Shown: positions 1-10,277 of the stretch, one piece after another
How the letters are laid out: every line of letters begins with the position of its first letter
Position numbering within the stretch: position 1 is the first letter of the stretch
Source of the DNA: Cycas panzhihuaensis
Taxonomy: Eukaryota > Cycadophyta
Assembly: GCA_023213395.1 (NCBI GenBank)
Contig: CM041465.1
Location: forward strand, 59,093,741 to 59,157,740
Length of the DNA stretch: 64,000 bases
Direction of reading: 5' to 3'
The notes under the pieces: generated by a model
Databases searched by the model: none
Told to the model about the DNA's origin: nothing
The model's input: the letters and a program-made list of their open reading frames with translations, nothing else
Made by a program: the position numbers and the translations under genes

Positions 1-1
1 G

Positions 2-2290
2 AATGGAGTGGCCGAAAGAAAGAATAAAACTCTAATGGAAACAGCTTAAAGCATGATGTATGGAATAAAGATATCAAAGTCATATTGGGTAGAGGTAGTA
101 AGCACATCATGTTACCTAATAAATAGAAGCCCCACAAAAGCGTTGAAAGATGTCACCCTAGAAGAAGCTTGGACAGGACAAAAACCAGATGTAAGTCTTC
201 TCATAGTTTTTGGTAGTCAAGCATTTGTGCATATTCCTAATAAAAAAAGGTCCAAACTAGATGCAAAAAGTATAAAATGCATTTTGATAGGCTACATCAA
301 AAATTCAAAAGCCTACAAATGCATAGATCTCAAAACTAACAGAATCTATGTAAGCGGAGATGTCGTATTTAATGAAGAAAATTCTATTGAATTCTCATAA
401 ATTAGAATAATAGAAGGTGAGAAGGAAATTGAACAGGAAGCTGTTAGACACGAAGAAACACATGAAGATGAACAAGAGAATAAGTCAGAGATTACCTCAG
501 AAGAAGAAGCGCCTGAAGCTGAGGAAGAAAATGATTCTGAAATCACTTCAGAAGAAAGACAAGCTGATCCATCATCAAGCGAAACTAGTCAAGTGTCAGA
601 AGACTCCATAAAAAAGGAAGACTCACAAAAACAGAAAAAGTTACCAAAATGGTATATTAAAACAATTGAAGAAGGGAAAAGTAATGTAATAGAACAAAAA
701 ACATGGGGACAAAGGTCAAGATCTCTTCTAAGCAAAGTCGAACCTCAAAATTTTCAAGAAGCAAAAGATCGTCAAGAATGGAAAGTGGCAATGGACAATG
801 AAATGAACTCAATTAAGAAGAATCAGATGTGGGAATTGGTAGAACTACCTACTGATAAATCTACTGTAAGCTGCAAATAGGTTTACAAAACAAAAAGGGG
901 AATGGATGGTAAGTTAGAAAAGTATAAAGCAAGGTTAGTTGCAAAAGGATACACACAAATAGCAGGTGCAGATTTTGATGGGACCTTTTCTCCAGTAGCA
1001 AAGATGAACACTGTAAGGATAGTAATAGCATTGGCTGTAGCACAAAATTGGAAAATCTCCTAGCTAGATGTAAAAAACACCTTCTTAAATGGTGAACTAG
1101 AAGAAGAAGTCTACATGCAACAACCAGAAGGATACACTGAACAAGGATAAGAAAATCTAGTCTGTAGATTAAAAAAGGGTCTGTATGGTCTAAAACAAGC
1201 TCCATGGGCTTGGTATGCCAAATTAGATCATTTCCTTGAAGGAAATAAGTTCAATCGATGTAACTCCAACTCTAGTCTCTACATAAGGAAAATAAACAAC
1301 AAGATAACAATAATTGTTGTTTATGTTGATGATATGCTTCTTACTAGAAATGATGAAGGAGGAATTAGAGACATCAAGAATCAACTTCAATAGAAATTTG
1401 AAATGACAGACTTGGGTCCACTAAATTACTACCTGGGATTAGAGGTAGGTCAACATCAAAACTATATAACCTTATCTCAAAGTAACTACATCAAAAATTT
1501 GCTTGTTCGATTTTAGATGGAAAATTACAATCCATGCACAATGCCCATGGAAACAAACTATGACTTAATAGTAGATAGTACAGAAAAAGATGTTGATGTA
1601 ACTCTATACAGACAAATGATTAGAAGTCTAATTTATTTGATAGCCACTAGGCCTGACATATCCTATTCAGTAGGACTAATATCCAGATACATGTAAAATC
1701 CAAAAATGAAACATTGGCAGGCTACAAAAAGAGTTTTAAGGTATCTTAAAGGAACAACAAATCTCAAGTTAGTATACTTAAAAGGTTACCCAATCAAAAT
1801 ATCAGGGTACTGCGACTCTGACTAGGCTGGAGACAAAGAACAGAGGAAATCCACCAGTGGATATTATTTTTTCTCAAGGTCTTCATCAATCTCTTGGTGT
1901 AGTAAGAAACAGGCTACAATTGCTCTCTCTTCTATAGAAGTGGAATACAAAGTAGCTATGTTAGCAACCTATGAAGCTATCTGGTTAAGATAACTTCTAC
2001 TTGACTTGGATCAACAGCAAAAAGGGGCAACTTCCTTGAAATGCGACAATCAAAGTGCCATCAAGCTAACCAAAAATCCAATTCTACATGTAAGAATAAA
2101 GTATATTGAAGTTCATCATCATTTCATAAGAGAAAAAGTACATAATAAAGAAATTGACTTGGAATATTATCCCACAGCTGAACAGGTTGCAGATCTTCTA
2201 ACAAAGCCTCTTGGAAGAGAAAGGCTCAAATATTTAAGAGACAATAAGATTGTTAGAGATAAAACATTAAGAGGGGGTGTTGATATGTAA
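2..2290 (+). pseudogene. COP1 pol: integrase end, RT and RNase H
   Basis: Copia pol copies element RNA into DNA and integrates it. All of 2-2290 reads in a single frame. Integrase C-terminal sequence (NGVAER motif at the very start) runs to about 400, followed by an acidic linker rich in Glu and Ser (about 410-620). RT covers about 750-1650, with the LDVKNTFLNGEL region near 1064 and active site YVDD at 1322-1333. RNase H follows (about 1740-2260), with the SGYCDSD and VADLLTKPL motifs. There are ten premature in-frame stops (first bases 47, 398, 878, 1061, 1148, 1391, 1514, 1694, 1823, 1991) but no frameshift that I can see. Several stops fall where the family has Trp or Gln. It cannot make a full product. 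Confidence 0.92.
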
Positions 2291-2509
2291 TGTTTTATCT
2301 AAGTAAGAAAGAGGGTCATGTTAGGACCACCCTCAAATGTAACTCTAATGTAAGATTGTGCCACTTGGCAGTCTCAGGTTGATCGGTTACATTGGAGGTT
2401 GTAATAGTCACATTGTTGATGTATATTTAAGGAGATTGAATTTCAATAAAACATATACTCTTCTCTTCTCTGTTTAAAGCATATTCTGTCTTTGCTCTAT
2501 TTTTCAACA
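2278..2509 (+). repeat. COP1 3' LTR (232 bp)
   Basis: The LTR starts TGTTGA and ends TCAACA, a perfect 6-bp terminal inverted repeat of the usual TG...CA form. A purine tract (AAGAGGGGG, 2269-2277) lies directly upstream, as expected for the plus-strand primer. A poly(A)-signal-like AATAAAA occurs near 2445, about 65 bp before the end. The pol stop codon at 2288-2290 overlaps the first bases of the LTR. The partner 5' LTR is outside the window. Confidence 0.9.
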
Positions 2510-2514
2510 GGGTC

Positions 2515-4420
2515 CAACTAGGAGTGGTACCTGATATTGCTTTAAGGGAAACCTCTTTGTTGTTGTCTCTTGGTAATCTTAATAAAGTATTTGTGATGAT
2601 ATTTTCTTTACTTTTCTTATAAATGATACTAAAATCAAAAGTCTAGAGCTTACTAACCTATTTTTGTTGTTGATCTGATAATTTTTTTTATTTAAGAAAT
2701 ACTTAAGGCTATCATAATTTGTTCAGACGATGAATTTATTTCCTAACAAATATTGCTGCCATTGGTGTATAACATGCATGATTGCCAACATGTATTTGTT
2801 ATAAATAGGTTTGAGTTTCTCCCTATTATTCAATTTTCTACTTTCATAGGCAATTTATCACTCCTCCTGCAACAGAACTAATCTAATTCCAAAACTTGAA
2901 GCATCACATTCTAAAGTGAATGGATGGAAAAAAATCTGGGGGTTACCAAAACTAGAGTCGTGATCATTGCCTTCCTAAGTCCTTAGAAAGCCTCTTCTTC
3001 TAAAGGGTTCCAGGTGAATGTATCCTTTTATGTGAGGTTAGTCAAAGGTGATGTAATATAGGCATATCCTTTAATAAACTTTTTGAGAAATCCTGCTACT
3101 CCTAGGAAGCCTCTGACTCTTATCATGTTGTTGGGAGTTAGCCAATTGATGATTACTTGGATCTTTTTTGGATCTACCTTAATCCCTTCTTATATGATAA
3201 TATGACCTAAATATTCAAGCTTCTCTCTCCTAAATGTGTATTTTTTTTGTTTTCATAAAACTGGGTGTTCTATAATATCAACAAAATTGCCCTGATGTGA
3301 TGCAAATATTCTTTCCATGTTTTACTATAGATTAAGATATCATAAAAAAAAAACCGCACAAATTTTCATAAGTAGGGTTTGAGTATAGAGTTCATGGTGC
3401 TTTGGAAAGTTTCCAGAGCATTGGTTAATCCAAGGGGCATGACTTTAAATTCAAATAATCCTTTATGAGTGTAGAAATTTATTTTTTGTATGTCTTCTTC
3501 CTTAATATATATTTGGTAATACCCAGATCGGAGATCAATTTTTGAAAAGTACTTTTTTCTATTTATTTCATTGAATAAATCATCTATCTGAGGAATAGGA
3601 TAATTATTTTTTATGGTCAATTTGTTTAATCTTCAGTAATCCACACACACTCTATATGCTCTGTATTTCTTAGGAGTCACTACAAGTGGAGATGTGAATG
3701 GGTTGGTACTATTTGTTATATATACCCAATTCAGAAGTTTCAGGGCAATGTTCTTAATTTTCTTCCTTAAATCATATGGGTGCTAATATGGTTGTATATT
3801 TACTGGAGCTACTCTAAGTACTAGATCAATAGCATGTTGGAATTTACAATTTAGAGGAAGCCCTTGTGGTTCCTCAAATATTGAATTATATTCATCCATA
3901 ATCTTTTGGACTTCTGGAGGCACATCTTCTACTATTATTTTATATCATGTTAGCATGCATGTTGTTGAATTTTTCTTTAATAACTTTTCCATATGATGTG
4001 ATGACACCAACTATACTAGTGGTGTGGCTAGTGCTTGCAATCTATATTTGTTCCCCTTCTAACAAAAACATACAATTTGGGTTCTATAGTTGTTAACTAT
4101 ATTCTCTAGAGTTTGTAGCCATTGTATTCTTAAAACTACATCCACTCCTCCTATTGGCATCACAAACATATATGTGGTTAATGGATAATTTTCAATCTAG
4201 AGGATCACCTTCTGACAATATCCTCCACATGCCATAGTTTTTTCGTTTGCCATGGAAACTTGGAAAGTGTTTTAAAATGATTGATAATCCTAATTTTTTT
4301 GTTGTGGCCCTATTGATAAAATTGTGAATGCTACCACTATCTATGAGAATTGTGACTAGATCTCCTTTGATCGTTCCTTGAAATTGAAGAGTTTGAGGGG
4401 TGACACTTTGTCTAGCAATG
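2515..4420 (-). pseudogene. GYP1 protease, RT and RNase H
   Basis: Gypsy pol remnant. Protease is at about 4420-4100 and keeps a normal-looking active site (LIDSGSIHNFIN, Asp-Ser-Gly). RT is at about 3900-3240; its best piece is 3366-3620, with the DLRSGYYQI and VMPLGLTNA motifs. The catalytic YxDD near 3340 is damaged within an A/T homopolymer run, so only Tyr-Asp-Ile remains in frame. RNase H spans about 2930-2520 (TLECDASSFGI motif near 2900, a DSLKYFL-like helix near 2690). Frame changes and stops are frequent. The sequence ends abruptly at the COP1 LTR. Confidence 0.85.
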
Positions 4421-5598
4421 GCTTGTAAAGAAATCTAGACATTCTTTGCATCCATTTCCAAAATCTCATTATCTCCTTCTTATTCTTCTTCTAGAATTTC
4501 CATATCTTCATTATTAATCATAAATACTTTTTTTGTGGGAGATTGATGTTCTTTATTCCATTTTCCCTCACATTTGAAACACTTTCCTTTCTTGAGGTGT
4601 TCATCTCTAGTTATTGTACTTGCCTCACTTGTATTTTTCATCACTAGTGGGGGGTCTATCTTTTATATATGATTTGGTCCAATTTGGATTAGATCCTTGT
4701 TGTTGGTATGAAGTTGGCTCATTTCTACGTTAGGCATGTCTACTCTCCCTAAACTCTACTTCAATATTTTTTGCAAGCTTAATTGCATCTTGAATATTTA
4801 TGATTTTCATTATCTTAATGCGATACTTAATTGGTACTTTGAGTCTACTTATGTATGTTTCCATGATGCATTCTACTGGGATACATTCTAGAACTAAGAA
4901 TTAGAGAACCTAGAACTACTCTGTATATTTTTGTATTGATCCATTTGTTGTAATCATGTTAATTGAACAAAATAATCAATATTTTATGAATCTTCATATT
5001 GGCTTATTAGGCCATTTTTTTAAATATACCTATGATTTAGGAAAAAGGGCTATATTGGTCTTATACCATCAATGGAATCATTTCAAAGCCCTTTCGTATA
5101 AATGGAGACATGTTGTTGATATTTTATCCTTGTTAGTTAATCTATACACCTGAAAGTATGTTTCCATTTGTAATATTCAACATCAAATATCTCTTGATCT
5201 ATCTTGATCAATTTTTTTTAGTGTAAACTTAGTCCCTATAAGACCATGATTTAATTGGAGACTCCTTTAATTTCATTGCTCATAACACACTCCAATAAAT
5301 CTTCCTAAATCTCTTTGTAGGTCATTCATTTGGTCATTGTTTTCCTAGTTTTTATATCCACATGATGATTCTCTTTCTTCTATGAAAACTTCTGATTTTG
5401 TATCTCTGAATTGATTCAACCACTATTCTATTTTGTCTAGAAGTTTAATTATTCTATCTTCCATTACTAAGATTCAGTCCTGATTCACCATTTTATTAGG
5501 AAGAAGACTTTTCCTTAATCTTAGTTCTATCCTAGGGGGTGGAAAATTTGGACCTATTCTTAAAAGCTTACTTCCAAATTTCCACCTTAGAACGAAGC
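4421..5598 (-). pseudogene. GYP1 gag remnant
   Basis: This lies between the primer binding site and the protease, where gypsy gag belongs. The only clear motif is a degenerate zinc-knuckle stretch near 4550-4590 on the minus strand (CFKC then a His), just before the protease. The rest is low-quality coding sequence with many stops, including an acidic stretch near 4480-4510. Gag would have formed the RNA-packaging particle. The assignment rests mainly on position. Confidence 0.6.
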
Positions 5599-5610
5599 CC
5601 TAATACCACT
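5599..5610 (-). other. GYP1 primer binding site
   Basis: On the minus strand the LTR ends TTATTTCA and is followed directly by GTGGTATTAGGGCTTC (5610 down to 5595). Its core TGGTATTAGGGC resembles TGGTATCAGAGC, the site complementary to plant initiator-Met tRNA used by many plant LTR elements. Two or three substitutions fit the age of the element. Confidence 0.7.
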
Positions 5611-6005
5611 TGAAATAACATGAACCAATCTTTTAGAAATAAAAGAGCCAAAATAGAGAAAATTTATACAAAATATATGCTTCTACTAAATGAATACAAA
5701 TATGAATAACATATCACTTTAGAATATGAATAAATAAGTTGAATACTGAAGAATATTAAGTATAACTTACAAAGTTATTTTTGTTGATAATTCTCCCTCT
5801 TTGAGGCAAGGTTCCCTCCAACATAACTATAGCCCTAAAGCCAAAATTATGGCAACCAAAACTTCTACATAAATACTCACTACTCTATCATGATGGAACT
5901 CAACCAAAATGGGGGCAATACTGAGAATAATACCACTTAGAAAGTAGGCCAGAAACTAGCATAAAAGTCAACCAAAATATCTTTAGAATTAGGGGGATTA
6001 TTACA
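5611..6005 (-). repeat. GYP1 5' LTR (395 bp)
   Basis: On the minus strand it begins TGTAATAATCCCCC (at 6005) and ends TGTTATTTCA (at 5611), next to the primer binding site. The right boundary is supported because copia protein sequence of COP2 begins immediately after it. There is no second copy in the window to align. Confidence 0.7.
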
Positions 6006-7425
6006 AGTCATATGGCCAATTTATAAAACTTGTTCTTTATTGCATTAGCTACACATTATTATGATAAATCTTGGTTGATAGATTTTGGACCCTCTCGTCA
6101 CATGACAAGTTCTAAAGATTTATTTATAGATATAAGGCCATTACATGACTAATCGGTAACCTTTGGTGATGATGTCATTTTAGTGGTTGCTAAGATGGGT
6201 AATTCTCTTATATCTCTAAAGGATTCTAATATTAGACATCATCTTAATAATGTTTTATATGTCCCTGACATAATACATAATCTGTTATCAATCAATTAGA
6301 TAAATAAGTAGTACTTTGATGTATTGTTCAGTCACCTTAGGAAATATCTAATTATAGATTTAAATGGAAATTTGATTGTCTCTAGATATGAGGACCATGG
6401 TTTGTATAAGCTTTATGGAATTTCAAGACCTATATTCTTATAAAATGATATTGGCTCTTATAGCAATAGAACTTCCACTTCTCATACTTCTATTTCTACC
6501 TCAAATACTGAGGAACAATCTACTACAAAGGCACTTGTTTCTTAGAGACTTCTTAAAGATCAATTATGGAATCAACACCTTGGTCATTTAAATATGAAAA
6601 ACCTTTATCTATTTTTTAAATTAAATATAGTATATGGATTACCAAATACTAAATAGATTAAATGTATTTATGAGGCTGGTGTCATGGAAAAACATCATTG
6701 AACTCCATTTAGATTAGATGGTAGAGTTTGGTATGCTAAAGAACCATTGGACCTTATTCACTTTGACATTTATGGATCCATGTCTTTGGCATCTTTTAAT
6801 AGTTGTCACTATTTTATTACACTTATTGATGATTATTTTTATCAAGTATGGGTTTATTTTTTGAAGTAAAAATAAGAAACATTTAAAAAATTCATACAAT
6901 TTAAGTATAATATTGAATTAGAATCTAGAAAGTCAATCAAAATCCTTTGCTACAATAATGTAGGTGAATACACTTATAGAGAATTCACCTAGTTTTGTAA
7001 GGATAATGGTATCAAATGGTAGTTTTCAATCCCTTACACACCTCAACAAAATGGAGTTATTAAGCTATGAATTAGACCTTGGTTAGCAAAGACAAAGCTG
7101 TGCTTATTGCAAAAATTTTAGGACTTAAATTCTAGGTTGAAGCCTTTAACACAACTACTTATCTCACAAATTAAAGTTCAACCAAGGTAGTTTTAAATAT
7201 AACACCTAAGGAGGCCCAATTAGGTAAAAAAACTATGGTCTAACATTTATACACCTTTAGTTATATAACGTATATCGAAGAAACAAAGAAAGAAGTTGGT
7301 TGACAAAAGCATAAAGTGTATTTTCATTGGCTACTAGCTTGGTTGTAAAGCCTACAAACTTTATGATCATGCTACTATTTTTTCATAAGAGAACTAGGAC
7401 CTGGATATGGCTTTCACTTTTTGAT
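6006..7425 (+). pseudogene. COP2 part 1: copia protease and integrase
   Basis: This is the internal part of an old copia element that GYP1 truncates on the left. It opens in zinc-knuckle/protease sequence: a SWLIDFGPSRHMTS-like stretch near 6080, where the family has Asp-Ser-Gly. The pre-integrase zinc region follows (about 6560-6710; NQHLGHLNMKNL then a Cys motif). The integrase core is at about 6740-7100 with LIHFDIYG and the PYTPQQNG-like motif near 7040. The C-terminal part reaches about 7420 (KCIFIGY). Stops and frameshifts are common. It is broken at 7421-7425 by COP3 and resumes at 12018. Confidence 0.85.
7421..7425 (+). repeat. COP3 target site duplication, left copy (TTGAT)
   Basis: TTGAT lies directly before the first base of the COP3 5' LTR. 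The same five bases follow the last base of the 3' LTR at 12018-12022. Five base pairs is the normal duplication length for copia integrase. Confidence 0.93.
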
Positions 7426-7801
7426 TATTAATGTGGAAGTTAATTATTAAGCCACTTAGTTAATGTTAATATGGTTTAATTAAGTGAAAAGATATGAAGT
7501 CAAAAAGGTGTCACTTATTCGGAGGGTCACAACCTTAATTAAGTGACACCTCTTGGGAGAATATAAATGCCTTGAAGCCTTGTGTATTCAACATCCAAGA
7601 TCATTATATCAATCCATTGTACAATAATCTAAGAGATCCATCAAGGATCCTTTTATGGTTGGTTTTTTTCTGAAAGAGTTTTTCCATATAAATCTTGTGT
7701 ATTGTGCATATGTTTTCTGTATGTATATTTATTTGCTTGCTATGTATGGAAAAAGATTATGTGGTTAGGAACATTTTTGTATAGTTTCATGTTTCTGAAC
7801 A
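7426..7801 (+). repeat. COP3 5' LTR
   Basis: It aligns end to end with 11642-12017. Its first bases are TATTAATGTGG where the 3' copy has TGTTAATGTGG, so the terminal TG has mutated to TA. It ends CTGAACA. A TATA-like AATATAAATG lies at about 7560, a plausible start region for transcription. A 10-bp inverted repeat (GGTGTCACTT 7507-7516, AAGTGACACC 7541-7550) lies just upstream of it. Confidence 0.95.
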
Positions 7802-7816
7802 TGGTATCAGAGCCGT
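7802..7816 (+). other. COP3 primer binding site
   Basis: TGGTATCAGAGCCGT starts immediately after the LTR. It matches the common plant copia primer site complementary to the 3' end of initiator-Met tRNA. Confidence 0.93.
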
Positions 7817-9491
7817 AGGGTCCTACATAGCTGAAGCCTGATATTGAGTGGAGCAGTGTGATCATTGGTTGCTGGGTAAAGTCATCTAGCCCAAAACTTG
7901 TCCTAAGGATTCATCAACTCTAGCAGTGTGTAGAAGCAGGCACAGTGAATCAGTGGTGGTTGAAGCTGTGAAATTCACTATTCAATGAAAGAGAAGGGTT
8001 CTTTGGAGTCAAATTCAAGCATGAAGAGCACCATCATGGTTGAAGTTGGCTTGTTGGGGGTCATCAGAAGCCAGTTGAAGAACTGTAGCAATAATTCAAG
8101 CCAGCAAGAATGCATTGATGGTCATTCAGAGATTGTAACCAATCTTGTATACATGTAAGTTAGTTCATTTCTCATAGAATCTCTCAAGTTTATTAATGAA
8201 ACAAGCCTAAGGTGCTATCAAATCCTCTTCTCTACACTAGTGGACGTGATTAGAGCCATTCTTTGGTGTTTTTCTTTCTTTTCTTGAGTGTTGGGCTAAA
8301 GTACATAGCATTTGTAGCCTTTGTTCATTGAGCAATTTTGATTCTTGCATGAGTTAGAACCTCATATACTGCTTACATAAGCCTGCATCTAGAAATTACT
8401 GGTTATTTATGGCTATTTGTGGCTATTTTCACATAGCTAGATGGTTTTTCAAGATGGATGGGCACTATATATAACCATATATATGTTTGGCATGTTGGTT
8501 GTTTGTGTTTGAAGGAAGTTGTAGGTGAGGGACGATCCAGACAACTTCTTTTGCACTTGTTGTGTTGGCTTGACATTGTGTGGCCATGGCTGGGTATGTT
8601 TGGAGCTTGTTGGACTGTACACAAGGTGTTTTACCAGTTGAAAGAGTTGATTACTCTATACATTATTCAGTTACAATTACAGAGGCTGAGTACTTATCCT
8701 TTGACTGGGCACATCTGGGTAAGTGGGTGGACTGTCTTATGAATGATTGAAGCTCTTTGTGGGATGGATGGGCTCTTGAAGTGATAGATGGGCATGGTTA
8801 AAGCCGTACATAGCATGTTTACCAACCATAGAGGTAGTTTTCTATGTGTGGTGGTCCATGAGGAAGTGCGTATGTTGAGTGTTATCTATATCAGTTGCAC
8901 CCTTTACACTATATGTTATGACCTTCTATATCTCATTTGAGATATTTTATTAAGTTTTTTGACTTAGTAAAAATTTGAAATATTTTAATCTTCATTTTAT
9001 CATATATGTTAAGTGAAAAGTCACTATGACATAAGAAAAGGTCATGACTTAAAAAGTATACCTTTTGGTATATTCTTCTCAAGTGAAGATTATAAAAAGA
9101 CCCTTCTATACCATCGATACATGACATTTTTATCATAGCATGAAGTGTTTTGACCCCTAGTGAAGTTGTTCTTGGTGTAAATCGAGGAGACTTTTTATGT
9201 TTTTAACTTGGAGATAGTGCACTATAGCTGTGTGGAGTCATCCTTTGTTTTGGAGCATATGTTTTTAGTCTTTGTTAGTGTCGGTTGTGACATTTAATGG
9301 CTATTTAAAGGTCATTTGTTGATGGTTAAGGAGGCATAAATAGTCGGTGGCTCACTTAATGTAGGTATAGCTGGTGTTGGGTGCCTTTGGAAGCATGCTC
9401 GTGAGGTAGAGAAGGACACATGGGTGCAGTTTTTATCCTACAAACATTTATTTTGGTGTTGTTTAACCTAGATTAAAGCTCATTTTTTGAG
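7817..9491 (+). other. COP3 untranslated leader, no gene seen
   Basis: About 1.7 kb separates the primer site from gag, far longer than in a compact copia element. I see no conserved domain in any frame; the open stretches of 70-95 codons on both strands near 8403-8742 do not resemble a known protein. A stretch around 8150-8260 looks like an LTR end followed by a degenerate primer site (GTGATTAGAGCC), and 8914-9290 starts and ends like an LTR (TGTTATGACC...TGTGACA). Both are weak, but older insertions may have lengthened the leader. Confidence 0.45.
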
Positions 9492-10277
9492 ATGGAGTGC
9501 ATTATGCCTAAAGTTATCTTCAATGGTAACAATTTCAGTTAGTGGAAGGCCAATATAAAACTTATTCTAATGGTGAATCAACTCTAGGGAATCACCAAGG
9601 CAAAAGTGAATGCGATTCCATTAGACCATAAGGAGCATATTCGTCTTGAAGAGAAGCAATTTATGGCCATGGGACTGTTGAAACTATCACTGATACTAGA
9701 TCATAGAGCATTGGTTTACAACCTTGACGAACTGACAGATATATGGAGAAAACTGTGTGATACATTTGAAAAGAAGTAGATGAATAAATGTCTAGCACTA
9801 ATGTTGGAATTACTCAACTTGCGTATGGAGGATAAAAATAACATCAGCTCCTACCTTAACAAGATTACTGACTTAAAGAATAAGCTAGAGGAACTAAAGC
9901 TGAACTTGATCGATGATGTGTTACTATTTGCAATAATCATGTCAAAACTGTCAACTGCCTTTGCCATATTTCAGACCATTTATGGTAGAGATGAAGTGAT
10001 AGATGTAGAGATATTTGATAGGCTTAAAAGCCTAATTCTAGTAGAGGATGCTAAGTTTAAACATCATGGTATGCTTAGAGGTTCTGGTTCAAGTTATGCC
10101 TTCACCATGAAAACTCAGAGGAAGGAGGCTCCTAAGGAGGAGAAGATCACACAAAGGTCAGGAGAAAGTTCTCAAGACAAAAAGAAGTTTAATAGGAAAT
10201 GCAATTACTATAAGAAGGATGTTCACCATGAGAAGAACTATTGGTTCAAGCATCGTGACAAACACAAAGTCAACTAG
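9492..10277 (+). pseudogene. COP3 gag (UBN2/copia type)
   Basis: The ATG at 9492 opens a frame that runs to a stop at 10275-10277, about 261 codons, with three in-frame TAG codons (9540, 9585, 9777). The N-terminal region has the copia gag pattern of hydrophobic helices. The middle (about 9780-10080) keeps LxNLRMEDKNNISSYLN and a DEV-IDVE stretch typical of the family. The C-terminal zinc knuckle (near 10200-10240) is broken: of Cys-Cys-His-Cys only the first Cys and the His remain, with Tyr at the other two positions. It would have coated element RNA. Confidence 0.88.

Larger units (their letters stand above)
1..2509 (+). mobile_element. COP1: Ty1/copia retrotransposon, 3' half
   Basis: This is the downstream half of a copia element; the 5' LTR, gag, protease and most of integrase lie left of the window. 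Visible order is integrase C-terminal part, reverse transcriptase, RNase H, polypurine tract and 3' LTR, the standard copia order. The right edge is sharp: the LTR ends in TTCAACA at 2509 and the next base belongs to a gypsy element on the opposite strand, so COP1 inserted into GYP1. The other side of the insertion is outside the window, so the target duplication cannot be tested. Confidence 0.93.
2510..6005 (-). mobile_element. GYP1: Ty3/gypsy retrotransposon, 5' half
   Basis: Reading the minus strand from right to left gives 5' LTR, primer site, gag, protease, RT and RNase H, the gypsy order. The element is cut at 2510 by COP1, just past the RNase H domain, so integrase and 3' LTR must lie left of the window. 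At its right edge the LTR ends at 6005 against COP2 protein sequence, so GYP1 had inserted into COP2 before COP1 entered it. The coding part is full of stops and frameshifts. Confidence 0.85.

Noticed and set aside
8403-8742. Overlapping open frames on both strands in the COP3 leader
   Set aside because: No similarity to any family I know, low complexity in Trp/Leu/Gly, and situated in a non-coding leader.
8914-9291. Possible solo LTR (TGTTATGACC...TGTGACA) in the COP3 leader
   Set aside because: The five-base flanks (CTATA and TTTAA) differ, and there is no second copy in the window.
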